Positions 50,779-63,316 of a stretch of 64,000 nt of DNA are shown in pieces. Each line of letters begins with the position of its first letter. The stretch's first letter is position 1. A model generated the notes under the pieces. That model was not told the DNA's origin, ran no database searches, and worked only from the letters and a program-made list of their open reading frames with translations. The stretch lies in NCBI RefSeq assembly GCF_030936135.1, contig NC_082595.1, positions 8,787,430-8,851,429 of the forward strand, read 5' to 3'. The translations under genes and the position numbers were made by a program. The DNA is from Gavia stellata (Eukaryota > Chordata > Aves > Gaviiformes > Gaviidae).

Positions 50779-51959
50779 GTAAACCTTGTAGTATTTTAGT
50801 GGAATGCACTGGAATATTGAAAACAAGATGCGCACAATGTGGTTAAAAAAATGTGTGTGAGTCATTAAATTATCTATATGCTGAGAAGTAATATCTTCCC
50901 GCAGGAAAAAATTCCGATTGTACAATTAGCTTTCTCAAAAGATTGGCTGAAAGGGAAAGTTTGATAGGTGATCCTGTAAGTTCGTAACTTATTCTATGTG
51001 TTACTGCATATAGATAGGTTTTCCTGCATTCTCCAAAACATAGGTCTGTGAAGTGACACAGGCCATCAATTTACGATCATAGTATTTCTGAGTAAATACA
51101 TGAAACTATTACAGAATGGCATTGTGCATGGCCACTAGACTACACTCCTCTCCAGAGTCAGGAATTGAGCTGAAGATTTCTTGCTGTTCATGTTCTTCAG
51201 TTCTATCAATACTCATGTAAACCACCACCAGAATGAGAAATCCTCAACCTCTACTCATGCTCGATAGTGTTACTCTTCATCTACATACAGAATTTTATAT
51301 GTACTACAGCATAACATGATCATTGCAGAACAGCTGAGGGATGTTTTGTTGCTCTCCACAAATTCTTGCCTCTGTAGATGTAAGAACACTGACTATTGCT
51401 CTTCAGGAACATGCAGAATTTGAAGCTAACTCTTAAATATAACTATATGTCACTTAAACAACTCTATTGTGCTCTTGGGCAAGAAAGTAATTCTGTGCCC
51501 CATTTCTTAAAGCTTGTATTTGGAAATGTGTTTTGTTACGATTTTGGTTCTGAATACTGGATAACTAATAAATGTATAAAAGAAAGGAATATTTTTAAAT
51601 GCTTTTTATCTTTATTGTATAAATTGATAGGTACAGTTGTACCTACTGTATCTCTTCTCTAATTAGAGGTGGCACATAGACTGGCTCATTACTTCTGTCT
51701 AATGAGCCGATCCTTGTGCCACCTCTCTAATCAGAAAAGAGATAGGTACAAAATGTTCTTATAAAGTTATTATAAATCATTCTTTTTTTATAAAAAAATT
51801 AAGTCACTGCCCTCAATAGTTTTGTCCAGGTCCAAGATGGTTTCATTCAGGAGGGGTAATTGTGCAAGAGAGATCTGAGTACTGAATTAAAGGTGCTCTC
51901 ATGCAGTGCAAAGCTGCCTTCTGCTCAATAGATTACTTACTGATAGTATATTTTCTTAG
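50779..51959 (+). other. USH2A intron 4
   Basis: 1,181-bp phase-1 intron. Its only notable content is the 111-bp hairpin at 51,639-51,749. Confidence 0.9.
51639..51749. repeat. 111-bp imperfect inverted repeat (hairpin), origin unknown
   Basis: Left arm 51,639-51,691 and right arm 51,700-51,749, with an 8-base loop (cttctgtc). Read as reverse complement, the right arm begins gtacctatctcttttctgat and matches the left arm over its whole length apart from a few substitutions and small indels (a 3-4 base insertion near gtacctac and mismatches around the loop-proximal third). The loop end pairs ggctcatta with taatgagcc. It could be a palindromic MITE or a microRNA-like precursor; neither family was recognised. 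Confidence 0.85.
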
Positions 51960-52023
51960 GTTTAGAGCAATTTGTTGGAAGAATGCAAGATTTTCGATTT
52001 TACCCAGTGGCACTTACAAACAG
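51960..52023 (+). CDS. USH2A: USH2A coding exon 5: end of LamG-like, start of laminin N-terminal region
   Basis: A 64-nt microexon-sized coding exon: it completes Gly263 and reads LEQFVGRMQDFRFYPVALTN, with two bases of Arg284. The motif GRMQDFRFYPVALT is the typical closing strand of a LamG-like domain, where the human protein has a near-identical sequence. The acceptor is ttttcttag ending at 51,959; the donor is gtaaag at 52,024. The length equals human exon 5 as I recall it. It is too short to stand out as an ORF and was found by following the splice phase from exon 4. Confidence 0.95.
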
Positions 52024-54344
52024 GTAAAGAACCTTTATTTTTGTAAAAAACCAGAAGTGTGGTGAGAAGAAAGAATAGATAACAATATGCTTTTTTCCCA
52101 AAGTATTGTGCTTTTCTGATGTCTCCTTTAGATGATTGCTTATGATGATGTAGTTTACTGAACCTCATTTCAAAGATGACTTTTAATCTAAAAAATCTTG
52201 AATTAAAATAAATTCAACAACTTAATGTGTTTTGCTTTTGAACCTTTGCTTAAATATAGCTAGTATATGTAGCATATATGTTGTGAAGCTCAACACTCAA
52301 TAATAAACATGTGCTTTCCTTGTTATTGTTGTCCCTGTTACAACCTGACTTAGTAAGTGTTCTTGCAGAATCAATCCAGTTGCTAGATTTCAGTGCTTAT
52401 AAACTAGGTTTTATCAACTCTTCATAATTGTGACATAATAGTGTGTGCTGATAAGCTCAGTCCTGCTGGATGAGACTTGCCAAGCTTTCCCAAAGCTCCA
52501 TGTAAACTGTGGGGTGAGGAAGGGAACATAGCAGGCCAGTCCAGTTTAGACCACTTTAATACTAGTGATCCAAGTGAAGAGGACAGGCACTCCAACTGGT
52601 CAGCATGCTGGCTTTGTGGCTGTGAGCTTGGCTCCTGTGCTTAGCAGTTTGTTTCCTCTGTTTTCAGCTTCCCTATGGTATCAAAGGTCCATGTCAGGTA
52701 TTCTTGATGCTCCCTCCACCACACTCACACACCCCCACCCCGAGGTGCTATTGTCTTAACTGTTCATTGCTTTCTATATTAGACTGTCACCATAAGCTGC
52801 CAATGACTTTGCCAGATCAGCCCACGTAGCCCTGGGCAATTGCTTTGACTTCCTCCATCCCTGAGGCCAAATTATGGTTGCCACTGCAATTTCTGTTGCC
52901 CTCCAGCCTCCCTTCCTAGCACATTACAAAGAAATGTTACCTTTGTTATCCAGCTCATGCTGGATTAATCTAGTCAATTCAAGCTGGCCAGAAGTAGTCA
53001 GGTCCTATTTGTCTGCGTGGTGCTTCTGGGTAGGCTACATGCAGTGACACTCATGACTGCAGACCTTAAGGCTACTTAGTGATAGTCTTTCAATAAGATG
53101 TAGAGCAGTTTCCTAGGAGCTCAGCTGTCTGCAGGACATTGCGATGAACTGTGAATTTAAAGTATTAATAGGAATCTGAATTCCAAGTTATATGAAAACC
53201 ATGTTGGTTGTGTTCTTTCAGAGCAATGCTTGTCAAATCCTTTGAACTACAATTTAATTCAGTGAAATGAGTAAAGTTTAAAAATTGAAAGATAAGGTAT
53301 TTTACAAAATGTTGTGACCTAACGATGTCTTTGTAGATGTAGTTTTATATCCACAAATAACTTGGTCCAAAATGTTTATCTGGAATAAACTGTGAAGGAA
53401 AGTCTTGCCTGCATATCAATTAATTTAAGTCTATGACTATCTAAAAGGTCCTGTAACTTTGGGTTCTGTGGAATTTGTAGTGGCAGCTAGCAAGTATTTA
53501 TTTGCTTAATAAGTATGCAAAAATTATGTTCTTACTAATAAAGCAGGAAAAAGGGAAAAGTAAGAGTTTTTTAATTCAAAAATTCAGCATCTTCTAGGCT
53601 CACAAAATCATTCTTTTACCCCAGAGATGTAACCTGCCCATGTTGTTCATATATCTAGCTGCTTGCTTGTCTACCTACCTATGTATCTGTTCCAGTTGCT
53701 GATGTCAGAGGGAACTAAAGTGACCCAATGACTTTGACACGGGCTGTAAGAAGTAACTAGAGTGATCACAGACTGGGGTAGCTAAATAAGTGGCCATTTG
53801 TATTAAAGTTAGTTAAAAGTGAAAATATTTCTATCCAGGTTTTCTAGGGTGGAATGTGATATTGCTCAAGGTTGTCTTTTTGGAGGATTTGAGCGCAAAC
53901 ATTCAACTCATCTGTGGTTACAGGCAATATGCCAATGCTATGGTATGCTTAAGAACACTGTTCAACTCACTGATGGGAGTCGGGCATGATACCATAATAA
54001 AATGTTAGAGTTCTTCTCCTTGCATCTAGGGCTGGATTCATCCTACCTAGGTTTAGACACCCCAGCAAGGAGCTCATTTCCCTTGGCTCCATATATGTCT
54101 GCGGAGCAACGAAAGCAACGCCAGAGTACTTCTTCACAGACACCTTTTGCAGGTGCCTGCTGCTTACCACATAGGGACCCTGGGTGGCCTGATTCCTAGC
54201 TGATTGCCCCAATTATGTGAGATTAAACCAGGCCTGTAGGGCTTCTACTATAACCTAAGCTGAACTTTGTGTGAGCCTGGAGGCACAAAGCGGCACTTGT
54301 CCTTATTATCATGTATGTAATTACTTTTTTATATGCTGTGACAG
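52024..54344 (+). other. USH2A intron 5
   Basis: 2,321 bp. No gene recognised. A C/T-rich section at 52,600-52,900 and an old-repeat-looking section at 54,028-54,240 were not assigned to a family. Confidence 0.8.
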
Positions 54345-54639
54345 AGACATTTTGGAAGTATTCTCTGGAAAATTTCCTCATCTGCATACCCAGTCTGAGT
54401 GCCGCTGTCCTGGAAGTCATCCCCGTGTACACCCATTGGTACAGAGGTACTGCATCCCTAATGGTGCAGATGATACCACTAATGACAGAGTGCTGAGGTT
54501 GGATGCAGAAGCTCATCCTCTGTATTACATCAATGATGATGACATTGGGACTGCCTGGATTTCATCTGTGTTTGCTAATACTGCAGGTCTGGATCATGGT
54601 GTTTCTATCACAATAGATTTACAAAATGGACAGTATCAG
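54345..54639 (+). CDS. USH2A: USH2A coding exon 6: laminin N-terminal domain, first part
   Basis: 295 nt encoding residues 284-382. It contains DILEVFSGKFPHLHTQSECR, the cysteine-containing CRCPGSHPRVHPLVQRYCIP and later ISSVFANTAGLDHGVSITID, ending in QNGQYQ. This is the first half of the laminin N-terminal (domain VI) module, a galactose-binding-like beta sandwich used in laminin and netrin self-association. In usherin this domain has been implicated in basement-membrane contacts. The acceptor is gctgtgacag at 54,344; the donor is gtaatg at 54,640; it ends on a codon boundary. The reading frame happens to stay open for about 220 nt into intron 6. Confidence 0.97.
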
Positions 54640-55913
54640 GTAATGATAAGATTACGTTTGCTATTTATTAAATCAAAACTAGGAAGATATTTTTGTAGAC
54701 ATTTCATTACAATTTTGAGGAAATTCAAACCTTTATGCTTTAAGAGGTTATCCTTAGGGGACCAGGAAGAATACTTCCTTTATTGGCATGAAACAATGCA
54801 AAAGGCAAGAGAATGTCATTCACTTTGGATGTGCCTTGGCTGTTGTAACAAGCAGTAATCTAGAATAGATATACCACAGTGGATATCCTGTGTGAAGACA
54901 CTCATATTTAGAAATCGGTTGCTCCCTTTTAACCCCACTTACGTAAATTTCAACTTTAATTTTAATTTCTATTAAAACTTAAGGTGTTTGTTTCACACTT
55001 TTTGGTAGAAAACTGACTGCAGTCAAATAGAATTTCACATGTCTGCAGCATGCTGACATATCAGAGGGGATTTCTGGTTTATACATGTTCTGGAGGTGGT
55101 AGTTTAGCCTCCTGAGGCATATGGAAGGAGAATATAATAAGCAGGCAAGGTTTCTGAAGAGGCCAGATCACACCTAAAACTTCACTATACTGTTGAAGAG
55201 TGTCAGGATGTCTTGGAAGGAGGGACATATCAGTAGTGGGACTGCATTCACAAGAGGGGCTCTACCAAGTTTCTGTGTATCCTTGCGAGCTTATCTTTTA
55301 TTCTTTTTTCATTATTGGGGAGAAGGGAAAGAATATGATGACAGGTTTTGGCTACATAGTAAGAATTAGTCCTTCAGTTAAAAGTCAGTTCAAATGTCTA
55401 TGAAGTTCTAAGACTCGGCTTATTTGACACATACACATTTCTGCATAAACAGTATGCTGGGTGCAGTGCTTTTTAATGCAACACAGGGTATTTGATGAGA
55501 TTCCAAGCTAAAAATAGGGAGATTCCTAAAAAAAAATATATATTTTTTAAAAATTTACCTGTTATCAGACAAACAACTGATCAAATAGTTGGCAACACAA
55601 AGCTATGCCCTTCATTTTTACCAAAATAATTTTACTGTTACAAATCATGTACTTGACTTTGTAGTGCATTTTCAAGTGGACTTCAAGAAAAAGTGGAGTT
55701 CTGATGCAGCAGTTCAGTTGTGTAATAATGTCTGAGAGATCAAAGAGCTTGTTTAACAAAAAAGGTTATCTTTGTTTTTAATTGGGAATATGTGGACTGA
55801 AATATAAGTTCTTTTTCTGTCTCTAAGAGGTAAAGCAGAAAAAAGGTTTATATTCCCATTGTTTTACAACTTAGCCATTAATATCAGTTTATAAATTTGT
55901 TATCTTCTTGTAG
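54640..55913 (+). other. USH2A intron 6
   Basis: 1,274 bp, phase 0. The exon 6 frame remains open to 54,858, after which stops appear. No repeat recognised. Confidence 0.85.
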
Positions 55914-56098
55914 GTATTCTATATTATACTGCAGTTCTTCAGCCCACACCCTGAAGCAATAAGAATTGAAAGGAAAAAGAGAGATGATCTAAACTGGGAA
56001 GACTGGCAGTATTTTGCTAAAAATTGCAGTATTTTTGGAATGGATAACAATGGATCTCTGGAAAAACCAGACTCTGTCAACTGTCTCCAGCTTCCTAG
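55914..56098 (+). CDS. USH2A: USH2A coding exon 7: laminin N-terminal domain, middle part
   Basis: 185 nt encoding residues 383-443 and two bases of Ser444. It reads VFYIILQFFSPHPEAIRIER, then a DDLNWEDWQYFAKNCSIFGM segment and CLQLP. The pattern of an aromatic or hydrophobic strand, then W-x-x-WQYFA and a cysteine is the hallmark of laminin N-terminal domains. Two N-glycosylation sequons are visible (NCS and NGS). The acceptor is cttcttgtag at 55,913; the donor is gtatga at 56,099. No ORF call covers this exon well; it was located from the protein motif and splice phase. The length equals human exon 7 as I recall it. Confidence 0.96.
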
Positions 56099-59000
56099 GT
56101 ATGAGTGGGTATTATCTGCGTAATACAGATGCTTTTAACAGGTAACATCCTGACACATCTCGTTGGGACATAGAAATTAACTAGAATCTTTTAATTTGGT
56201 ATACTCATTTGTTATGGGCTGCTGAGTATAGAAAAGATTCCAAATTTGACCTTTCAATTGAAGAGTGCCAAAAGGTCATCTGTCAATTTTATCAGATTTC
56301 AGACATTGAGGAATGTGACACAATTGATTCCTCTGTTATTTTTGAGCTAGACTTTTGAAATTTTACATGCTTGTGTTTTGGCGGGCTATTGTCAGTAGAA
56401 TTGCAGAACATTGAAATGAAGAGTGGAGAAAAGTGCTGATATAACAGATTGTTTTAAACTATGTAGTGAATGTGAAAGTATTCCTTATGATCTCCGAGAG
56501 TGCAACTTGTTCTGAAGCTTAGAGAGGCCAAACTTAAGTACAAAAGCCAACCATTCAGCTTTACTATTAATCATGCAAATCATGTAAGAAATGGGTTGAA
56601 AATTGTATCTAGACATTTTCTAATCTTTCTAAGCAAGAACCAAAATAAAACTTGGATGGTGAGAAGGATCATTACCTTTTTAGAAACACGTTGCAAGCCT
56701 TTTTACTAGACAGTTAGCATGTGCAAATTTAAAAATATATAATAGATACAATATACATTTCATAAATATACCATAGAGCCTATATAGTTACCATATATTA
56801 CAATTTTACACACGCGTGTGTGTACATATAGATATATATATTTGAATCTATACCACTATGTATATTCAAATGCACCATCTCTTGCCTGAATTCAGATGCC
56901 AGTCAGTATTAGGCTTCTTTAGTACTTGGCTGGAAATCAGTCAGAGAATACAGTACCAGGTGCTGTAGGCATTTTGCTTTTTTTATTGTTTCACTTTTGC
57001 TACCTTCCTAAGACTTTTCAAGTGTCAGCATCTTTGTCTGTTCTCCAGGAGTTCAGTATTCTAAGGAGAGGAGCATAAGGTCATCTGAGTTACACCGTTT
57101 TTCAGCAAAGGACTTTGAGCTTTATTGCTGATCCTTGGAGCAGAGGGTAAAGGAGAAGGGAAATCTCTTAAGTAAGCCAAACATCCCTGGATAAATAACT
57201 CAAATGAGGTGTAATGCCCTTTTTAGCCCAGAAATAAGTATTTTTCTATTTTCTAAAACAAACTGAGGAGTTAAGTATAAACTGTTTCCATAAATGTTTT
57301 GTAAGAAGCACTGTTTCTCCCTTTTGATTATGACGTAAATGATGATAGGAAGTGATACGAATGAATAATTTTGGGTACAGCTGATGCACAGAAAGCTTTG
57401 TTTAAAAGATAAGAAATATACCCTGTAACGGTGAGTATTCTGTGCACTCAGAGAGAAGTTACAGTTGGAACAATGCTCCAAATTTGTGTCAGCAGTGTAG
57501 CAGAGCTCCCTGCTGAGACTTTTATAGGACAGGAAGATGAGTTTATTGTAAAACAAAACTGTTTTTTTTCTCTCTCCCTCTCTCTCTCACCGGCATACTT
57601 GTAAGTGCCAAGACATGTCCAAATCGTCTGTACAGTATCTAGACACCAGTGTCCTTGTATCCTGGTGGCCTAGCCAGGACTCCTTGGGTTGACATGGAAG
57701 GCAAGTGACCTTGGCTTTGAAATCCTTACCATGGCTTGAGGGTTCTTGGTTTGGTGACAACATGCTAGTACTGAATGGACTCTTTTGTGTCCTTTAGGAG
57801 ATGAAAGTGATTAAGGTTTTAGTTTCTCCATCCTGTACCATCTCTGTAAGTTAGGACTTGCTCACTGTCCTTCATCCCCCCATCAGATGCTTGAGTCTTT
57901 GCTTAGTCTGAATATTGGCTGACCCTTGTTTTAGGATCACCTTTGTTTTCTTGGTTTCCTGAGAAGCTGGTGTAGATGCCCTAAGATCTTGAGGACCTGC
58001 TTATCTAGGTGCCATCAGCCTTACAGTCCTTCTGCTGTTCCTTCTGGTGCTTTTATACCAAGATGGTGTCATTCATCTGCCATTCATTACCCATCTTAAC
58101 AATTCCATTGCAGCTCTATATGTCATGGAAGAAAAATACTTTATTTACCTTTCTGCGGAGGGGAAGAGAGGGCAGTATCCCTCACAGAAGTATACAGATA
58201 TATTCCACTGAGATTTTTTGTGAAGCACTGACTGACCTGGATAGGGGCACAGTACATTAAAAAATCCTTCATGAAGACAGAGCATATGACTCAGCAGACC
58301 TAGTCTAACTATGAGTCTCATCCTTCAAAAGCTCAGGGACATTTTGAAGTGACAAGAATTACATTTTTTGACTGTTGTATGTCAGGTGCCAGGATACCTA
58401 TTTTTAATGAGCCAATGTAGGTGTGCAAATAAGTAGGCATTCTTGCCTCTTGCGGAGGCAAGTTCTACTCGTAGCTAAACTTTGCCTAGTAAATGTACCA
58501 ATATGAGATATGATTCATACCAAATTGTGCAAATGTGCAGTTTTTATATACTTGTTTACTCAGCCTTTGCTTGAATTCTCAGGACTGTTATTCTACTTCT
58601 TGAGCTTAAAATATACAGTTTTACTCTCAATCCTGCTACATTCCATTAAATTCTCTTGCACTTCACTCAGTGGAGGGTGGTGTGTATTTCTAATTCTGCT
58701 CACTCATCGAATGAGATGATACAGTCCAGTGACGCTGGAATTCAAAATATAATTGTTTAGCAGGTATATAATTAACAATATGGGCATGTTGATTATCATG
58801 TTAATCATCTGAATGATTTCCATATGTAGTTCAAGCATAATTCATGTTTCTTAAAGACATCGTGTTAAACTTTTTTAAAACTTACAGATGACACTATCAG
58901 TCACACTTTATTGATATTTTGAAGTTGCCCTTTAGAGGCTTTACTTTTAATTGGAAACTGAGGGTCTGGAGAAGAGCATGGCAGTTTGGGGAAAAACAGA

Positions 59001-59200
59001 TATATAGAGGACATTTCTTTCCCTGTGCTTGAATTCTGGTAACTGGGAATCCACTGACATAAGAATTTTCCTCAGAAATCACAAAACCCCCTATGTATAG
59101 TTAAGTGGAGACCCTCTCTGAGAAAAAGGATATTAGGAGATAGAATCTGTAAAGTATGTGATATTTTGATTTTCATTTGTCTTCCTCTCTATTTAAACAG
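56099..59200 (+). other. USH2A intron 7
   Basis: 3,102 bp. Contains an alternating purine-pyrimidine palindrome (56,808-56,821) followed by a TA-rich microsatellite, and a CT-rich tract at 57,569-57,588. No gene seen. Confidence 0.85.
56808..56840. repeat. CA/CG/GT palindrome plus TA microsatellite
   Basis: acacacgcgtgtgt is a perfect palindrome of alternating purines and pyrimidines, followed by gtacatatagatatatatat. Such sequence can adopt Z-DNA or cruciform forms. Confidence 0.85.
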
Positions 59201-59422
59201 CTTTACACCGTATTCTCGTGGTAATCTAACTTTTAGTGTTCTTACCCCGGAACCAAATCACCGACCTGGTTACAATGATTTTTACAATACTCCATCTCTC
59301 CAAGAATTTGTAAAAGCTACACAAGTGAGGATTCATCTCCATGGCCAGTATCATACTAATGAGTCTTGGGTAAATTTTAGGCATAGATACTATGGACTTA
59401 ATGAAGTTACAGTCAGCGGAAG
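59201..59422 (+). CDS. USH2A: USH2A coding exon 8: end of laminin N-terminal domain
   Basis: 222 nt encoding residues 444-517 and two bases of Arg518. It reads FTPYSRGNLTFSVLTPEPNH, then a GYNDFYNTPSLQEFVKATQ segment and HRYYGLNEVTVSGR, which closes the laminin N-terminal domain in the standard way (YYGLxEVTVSGRC leads straight into the first EGF-like repeat). Sequons NLT and NES are present. The acceptor is atttaaacag at 59,200; the donor is gtaagt at 59,423. It is the best-conserved exon of the window and identifies the gene by itself. Confidence 0.98.
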
Positions 59423-60733
59423 GTAAGTGTTACGGAAGTCTTCCCCCACCCATCACTGCCTCCAACTATTATACCTGTGCAAAGTATATAATGACCTGCC
59501 TAAAATTTAATGAAGTCGTTCTGCTTTTACATTTACGAATGAGAAGGGAATTTGGTCTGAAGCAGTGCATCAAGTTTGAAATGATTAGTGTACTGGTTTT
59601 TTTAAACATTTGCTCACATGTTATTTTAAAATTAATTATACTTATTACACAAATCTGTCAAGAGCAGTCCTTCCCTTGGAATTACCGATGCCTCTAAGCA
59701 AAGGCTTATGATTGAAACCATGGCTTGTGCTTTACTTCAGTAGCTCTTCCAAGTTTCATTATAGATTCCCAGACATGGCAATTTTAACAGTCTTAATGCA
59801 GAGCTCATTCTTTGTTTTAGCTGTAGCTTTTTTTTTAAAACTGGGCAGCTGTCAGTAAAAGTGTTACATTATCTGTGACTGACAACTTTATTGTATATGA
59901 TAAGTGTGCTGTCTTGTTGAAAGGACTAATTATGCCCTGTAAGTAATATGCAAATTTGGCCATGAAATAGTTTCCAAGAAGCATATGGTGCAGACTTTTG
60001 TTAATAAGTATTATGCCTGAAATTGTTTTGGTAGTTCTCATTTTGAGAGAAAGCACCCCATTAGAGGTCACGTTTACCTTAAAATTCTCTGCACTACTAA
60101 TACATTTTGATTATTGATTTAGATGTGTTTTTACTAAAACAGCTATAATCTTGGTGACTATGTAACAGTAAAATAATTTCAGCTGTAGTTTGCAAAGCTA
60201 TGCCATGCCTCCAGAAGAGCAGCCCTTCAGGTAGAGTGGGATGGTTATTGCCTATTAACTAATACTCTATAAAGATTTTATTTTAGTAAGAAATGGACAT
60301 TTTAACTGAGATCAAAATGGGTTAAACTAGAAAATGATGCTTGATACGCTTAAGATTTCTTGAAAAACTATAGCCACACTGTAAGGCTTAATATTAATGA
60401 ATACTTGCCATTTGTTTAATAAAGTTTTACATATTAGTGTTGTATACTGAAATATAGATTTCATTACATATTGCATAAGGTAACAGTAGCTCTACTACAT
60501 GTTAGGTTTTATTTTCTTGGAAAGCAATTGTTGGTAGTTAAAAATATGTTGAGCAAAGTAGCCTTTTGTAGGTTACTGCACTTAAGAACATTCTCTTTGG
60601 TGGTGTTTATTTGTTCTTAATAAAGAACCAGACTATGTAATACACAAAATTGTCTTTGTGACCATGTTATGTATTGTTGAACAGATGTGTTTCCATGTTT
60701 TAATTTTTTCTTCATTACCAATTGTTCTTTCAG
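59423..60733 (+). other. USH2A intron 8
   Basis: 1,311 bp intron between the laminin N-terminal and EGF-like exons. No repeat or gene recognised. Confidence 0.85.
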
Positions 60734-60827
60734 GTGTAATTGTCATGGCCATGCTGACAATTGCGACGCAGCTATGGAACTGTATAGGTGCCTGTGCGTG
60801 AAGGAAAGCTATACAGAAGGAAATAAT
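60734..60827 (+). CDS. USH2A: USH2A coding exon 9: first laminin EGF-like repeat, first part
   Basis: 94 nt that complete Arg518 and encode residues 519-549: CNCHGHADNCDAAMELYRCL, then CVKESYTEGNN. The C-x-C-x-G-H-A-x-x-C spacing is the classic start of a laminin EGF-like (LE) module. The rest of the repeat would be in exon 10, which should begin with a cysteine codon and is not in the window. The acceptor is tctttcag at 60,733. The donor is gttagt at 60,828, which has the less common T at +3, but its position gives exactly the human exon length as I recall it and a phase-0 end. Human usherin has ten LE repeats after this point. Confidence 0.95.
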
Positions 60828-63277
60828 GTTAGTATCTCCTTTGTCTATCTATGTCACCTATGAACAGCCTCAAAATTGGCATTTTAGTCCTGGGAAAGAG
60901 TGTGTGTATGTGTGTTGGTGTTGTCCCAGCTTTTACACAGAAACTTTTCATAGGAGGGTTTGTATTAAATAAGGACACAAAAACTTCTCTGCCCTGCTGC
61001 TAAAAGCCGTTCTGCCACAGACCGTCAGGAGTGCTGTGTTCAGGGACTTGATTTCTTGTTAGTGGATTATGCCACTTTCAAACATTAGATGCAAACCTGA
61101 ATTTAGAACGTCAGCATCTGATAAAGATTATGGCTCTACCTGCTGTAGCAACTAGCAAATGATCTGTAGAGTGAAAAGGTATTGAAGACCCAACGTTCAC
61201 AGCAGGTGTGCTTCAGGGATTTTTTTTTTTAACTCTACAGTAGTTTTAATCTGGTCGTGTGGGCTCCAGACTCATTCAGTAGATGGAGCATAGTAGGCAC
61301 AGTCCTGGAGTTCAGTTTCCAATTTAGTTTCATTTGAAAGGGAACAGTTCAAATGGTCCAAGACAGCTCCATGATGCAAACCAAAGCACAGTAAATGCAG
61401 AAAATCTGGAGATTTATTTCAAAATTGCATGCCTAATCCAAAGTAAAACACTACCATTTACCTTCTGATACTTGGAACATCTGTAGATACTTGGGAAATC
61501 TGTAGATTGTAGTGTCTGACTTCAGCTAAGAAGGTGGTCTTTTAATGCAGTTGTTTTACAAAATATGTCTAAGATATGAAGAGTTAAACCATTTTGGTCT
61601 TGATTTTAAATGTCTCTTGCATATTTGAGCACAGTTAAGAAAATACTGAGACATGCCTGTACTTACTTATTTGGAAGCTGTTTTCTTAGGGGTCTTATTC
61701 ATTATTTTGATCTAACCAGTGAATTGGGTAGTGGCTTTTTAAAACATTGAAAACTGAGCTTTGATCTTATTTATTTTTTTAAGGACAGCCTGGAAATGTC
61801 AATTTCCCATACTTTTTACAGTCATATATGACATTTGGTTATCTTTAAAATAATCTGTAGTAGCAACATGATTGTTCTAATAAAAGAACAAACTTAATAT
61901 TACTTTTCATTGCTCTGTGTTTTCAGATAGTTGATATTAAGGTTAAGTTTCTTGGAATTAATTAAAAGGCCATATTAAAAAATTTAGATACAATCTAGAA
62001 AATACATTCTTTGCTCTGCTCTTAATAAGAGCATTTCTCAATAAAGAGGGTTTTTGTGACGTGTAGTGTGTAGTTGAATCTTACCAAGTTGCAAAATTAC
62101 AATTTTCCTACTAGTTTTGTAATTTTTGGCCATGGGAGAACCAAAATGGGGATGTTTAGTATAAGTCATGGTCTTCTAGAGAAATATGTAGAGGAGAGCT
62201 TAGAATAATGGAAAAGATTCTGTCCCTAGATTAATTATTTATCTCAAAAAACCCCAAAAAGCCCCAAGAAAGAAAAAGAAAAGAAGTTGAGGTTAAGAAA
62301 AAATTAGTTACATCAAAAGAATGAATCCTGCAATCCCACTGAATGTTAGATTTCCATCATGAGTACGTGTTGTATTCCTTGCTACATTTATGCTTTTTGG
62401 AAATAGGCTTTCTAAAAATTAAGAAGGGGTTATGGAATAGCAACAGCAGTAGCAAAGGGGAGACTAAACTCGCATCAAAAAACCCCCAAGCAGTCCGTGC
62501 TAGAACAGAACAAGAAGTGTTAACCTGAGCGCATTTGATATTGCGCTTACGATCATGTGAAACATAGGTGATCTAAGTTTTCTAGTTTTTTAAGCAGAAG
62601 TGTAGGATATACAGTCTAAATGGGATTTGAACAGAAATTTGAAGGTTTTAGATGGGTCAAATTAGAAAAAAAATTCAAACTGACAATGTCCCTTTAATTA
62701 GAACACACATTGTGAAATGTTACTTTGTAGGGATTAATTATAAATATTTAATAAGATCTGGAAGTTCACGAAGCACTTTTGCAAGACTTATGCTACCTTG
62801 TGAAAATAAACCAAATACATTTTAATGATGTATCTGACTTATCAGATATTTTCTGTCAATGTTAATGGGTTGTTCCAATGAGTGTCATGTTTTTGATTTG
62901 GCATATGTGCATTGTAACTATAATTGAATGAATACAGCTAATTTAAGCATTTCAGAGTAGAATAAGAATGTTGTTTAATTATTTTCCTCATTCTTTAATG
63001 ACCATGTCAGTATCTACTGAATACAAAATAAAATAGAAGTATTAATAAAATAGAATTAATATTTGCAAATATATCACTAACTGCTTTGAATTTTATCAAG
63101 GATTTACATGAAATCCAAACAGCTTAAAGGTTTTGATTTTTTGTAAGGCAAACACTTAAAAGCAAAACCAAAATCTTTCCTGATTTTTGACTATCATTGG
63201 CATTGATAAAACCCTGCCTTACAGACTTGCACCTATGTTTCTCAGGCTCCCACCTCAGTGAATTAGGCATTTTTAAG

Positions 63278-63316
<39 letters not shown>

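Noticed and set aside
54640..54858. Exon 6 frame continuing about 220 nt into intron 6
   Set aside because: The donor at 54,640 gives the same exon length as human (as I recall it) and the next exon joins in frame; read-through would lose the laminin domain. Retained-intron transcripts cannot be excluded but nothing supports them.
57560..58260. CT-rich, less AT-rich section of intron 7 suspected to be a repeat
   Set aside because: No protein block or consensus could be recognised in either strand.
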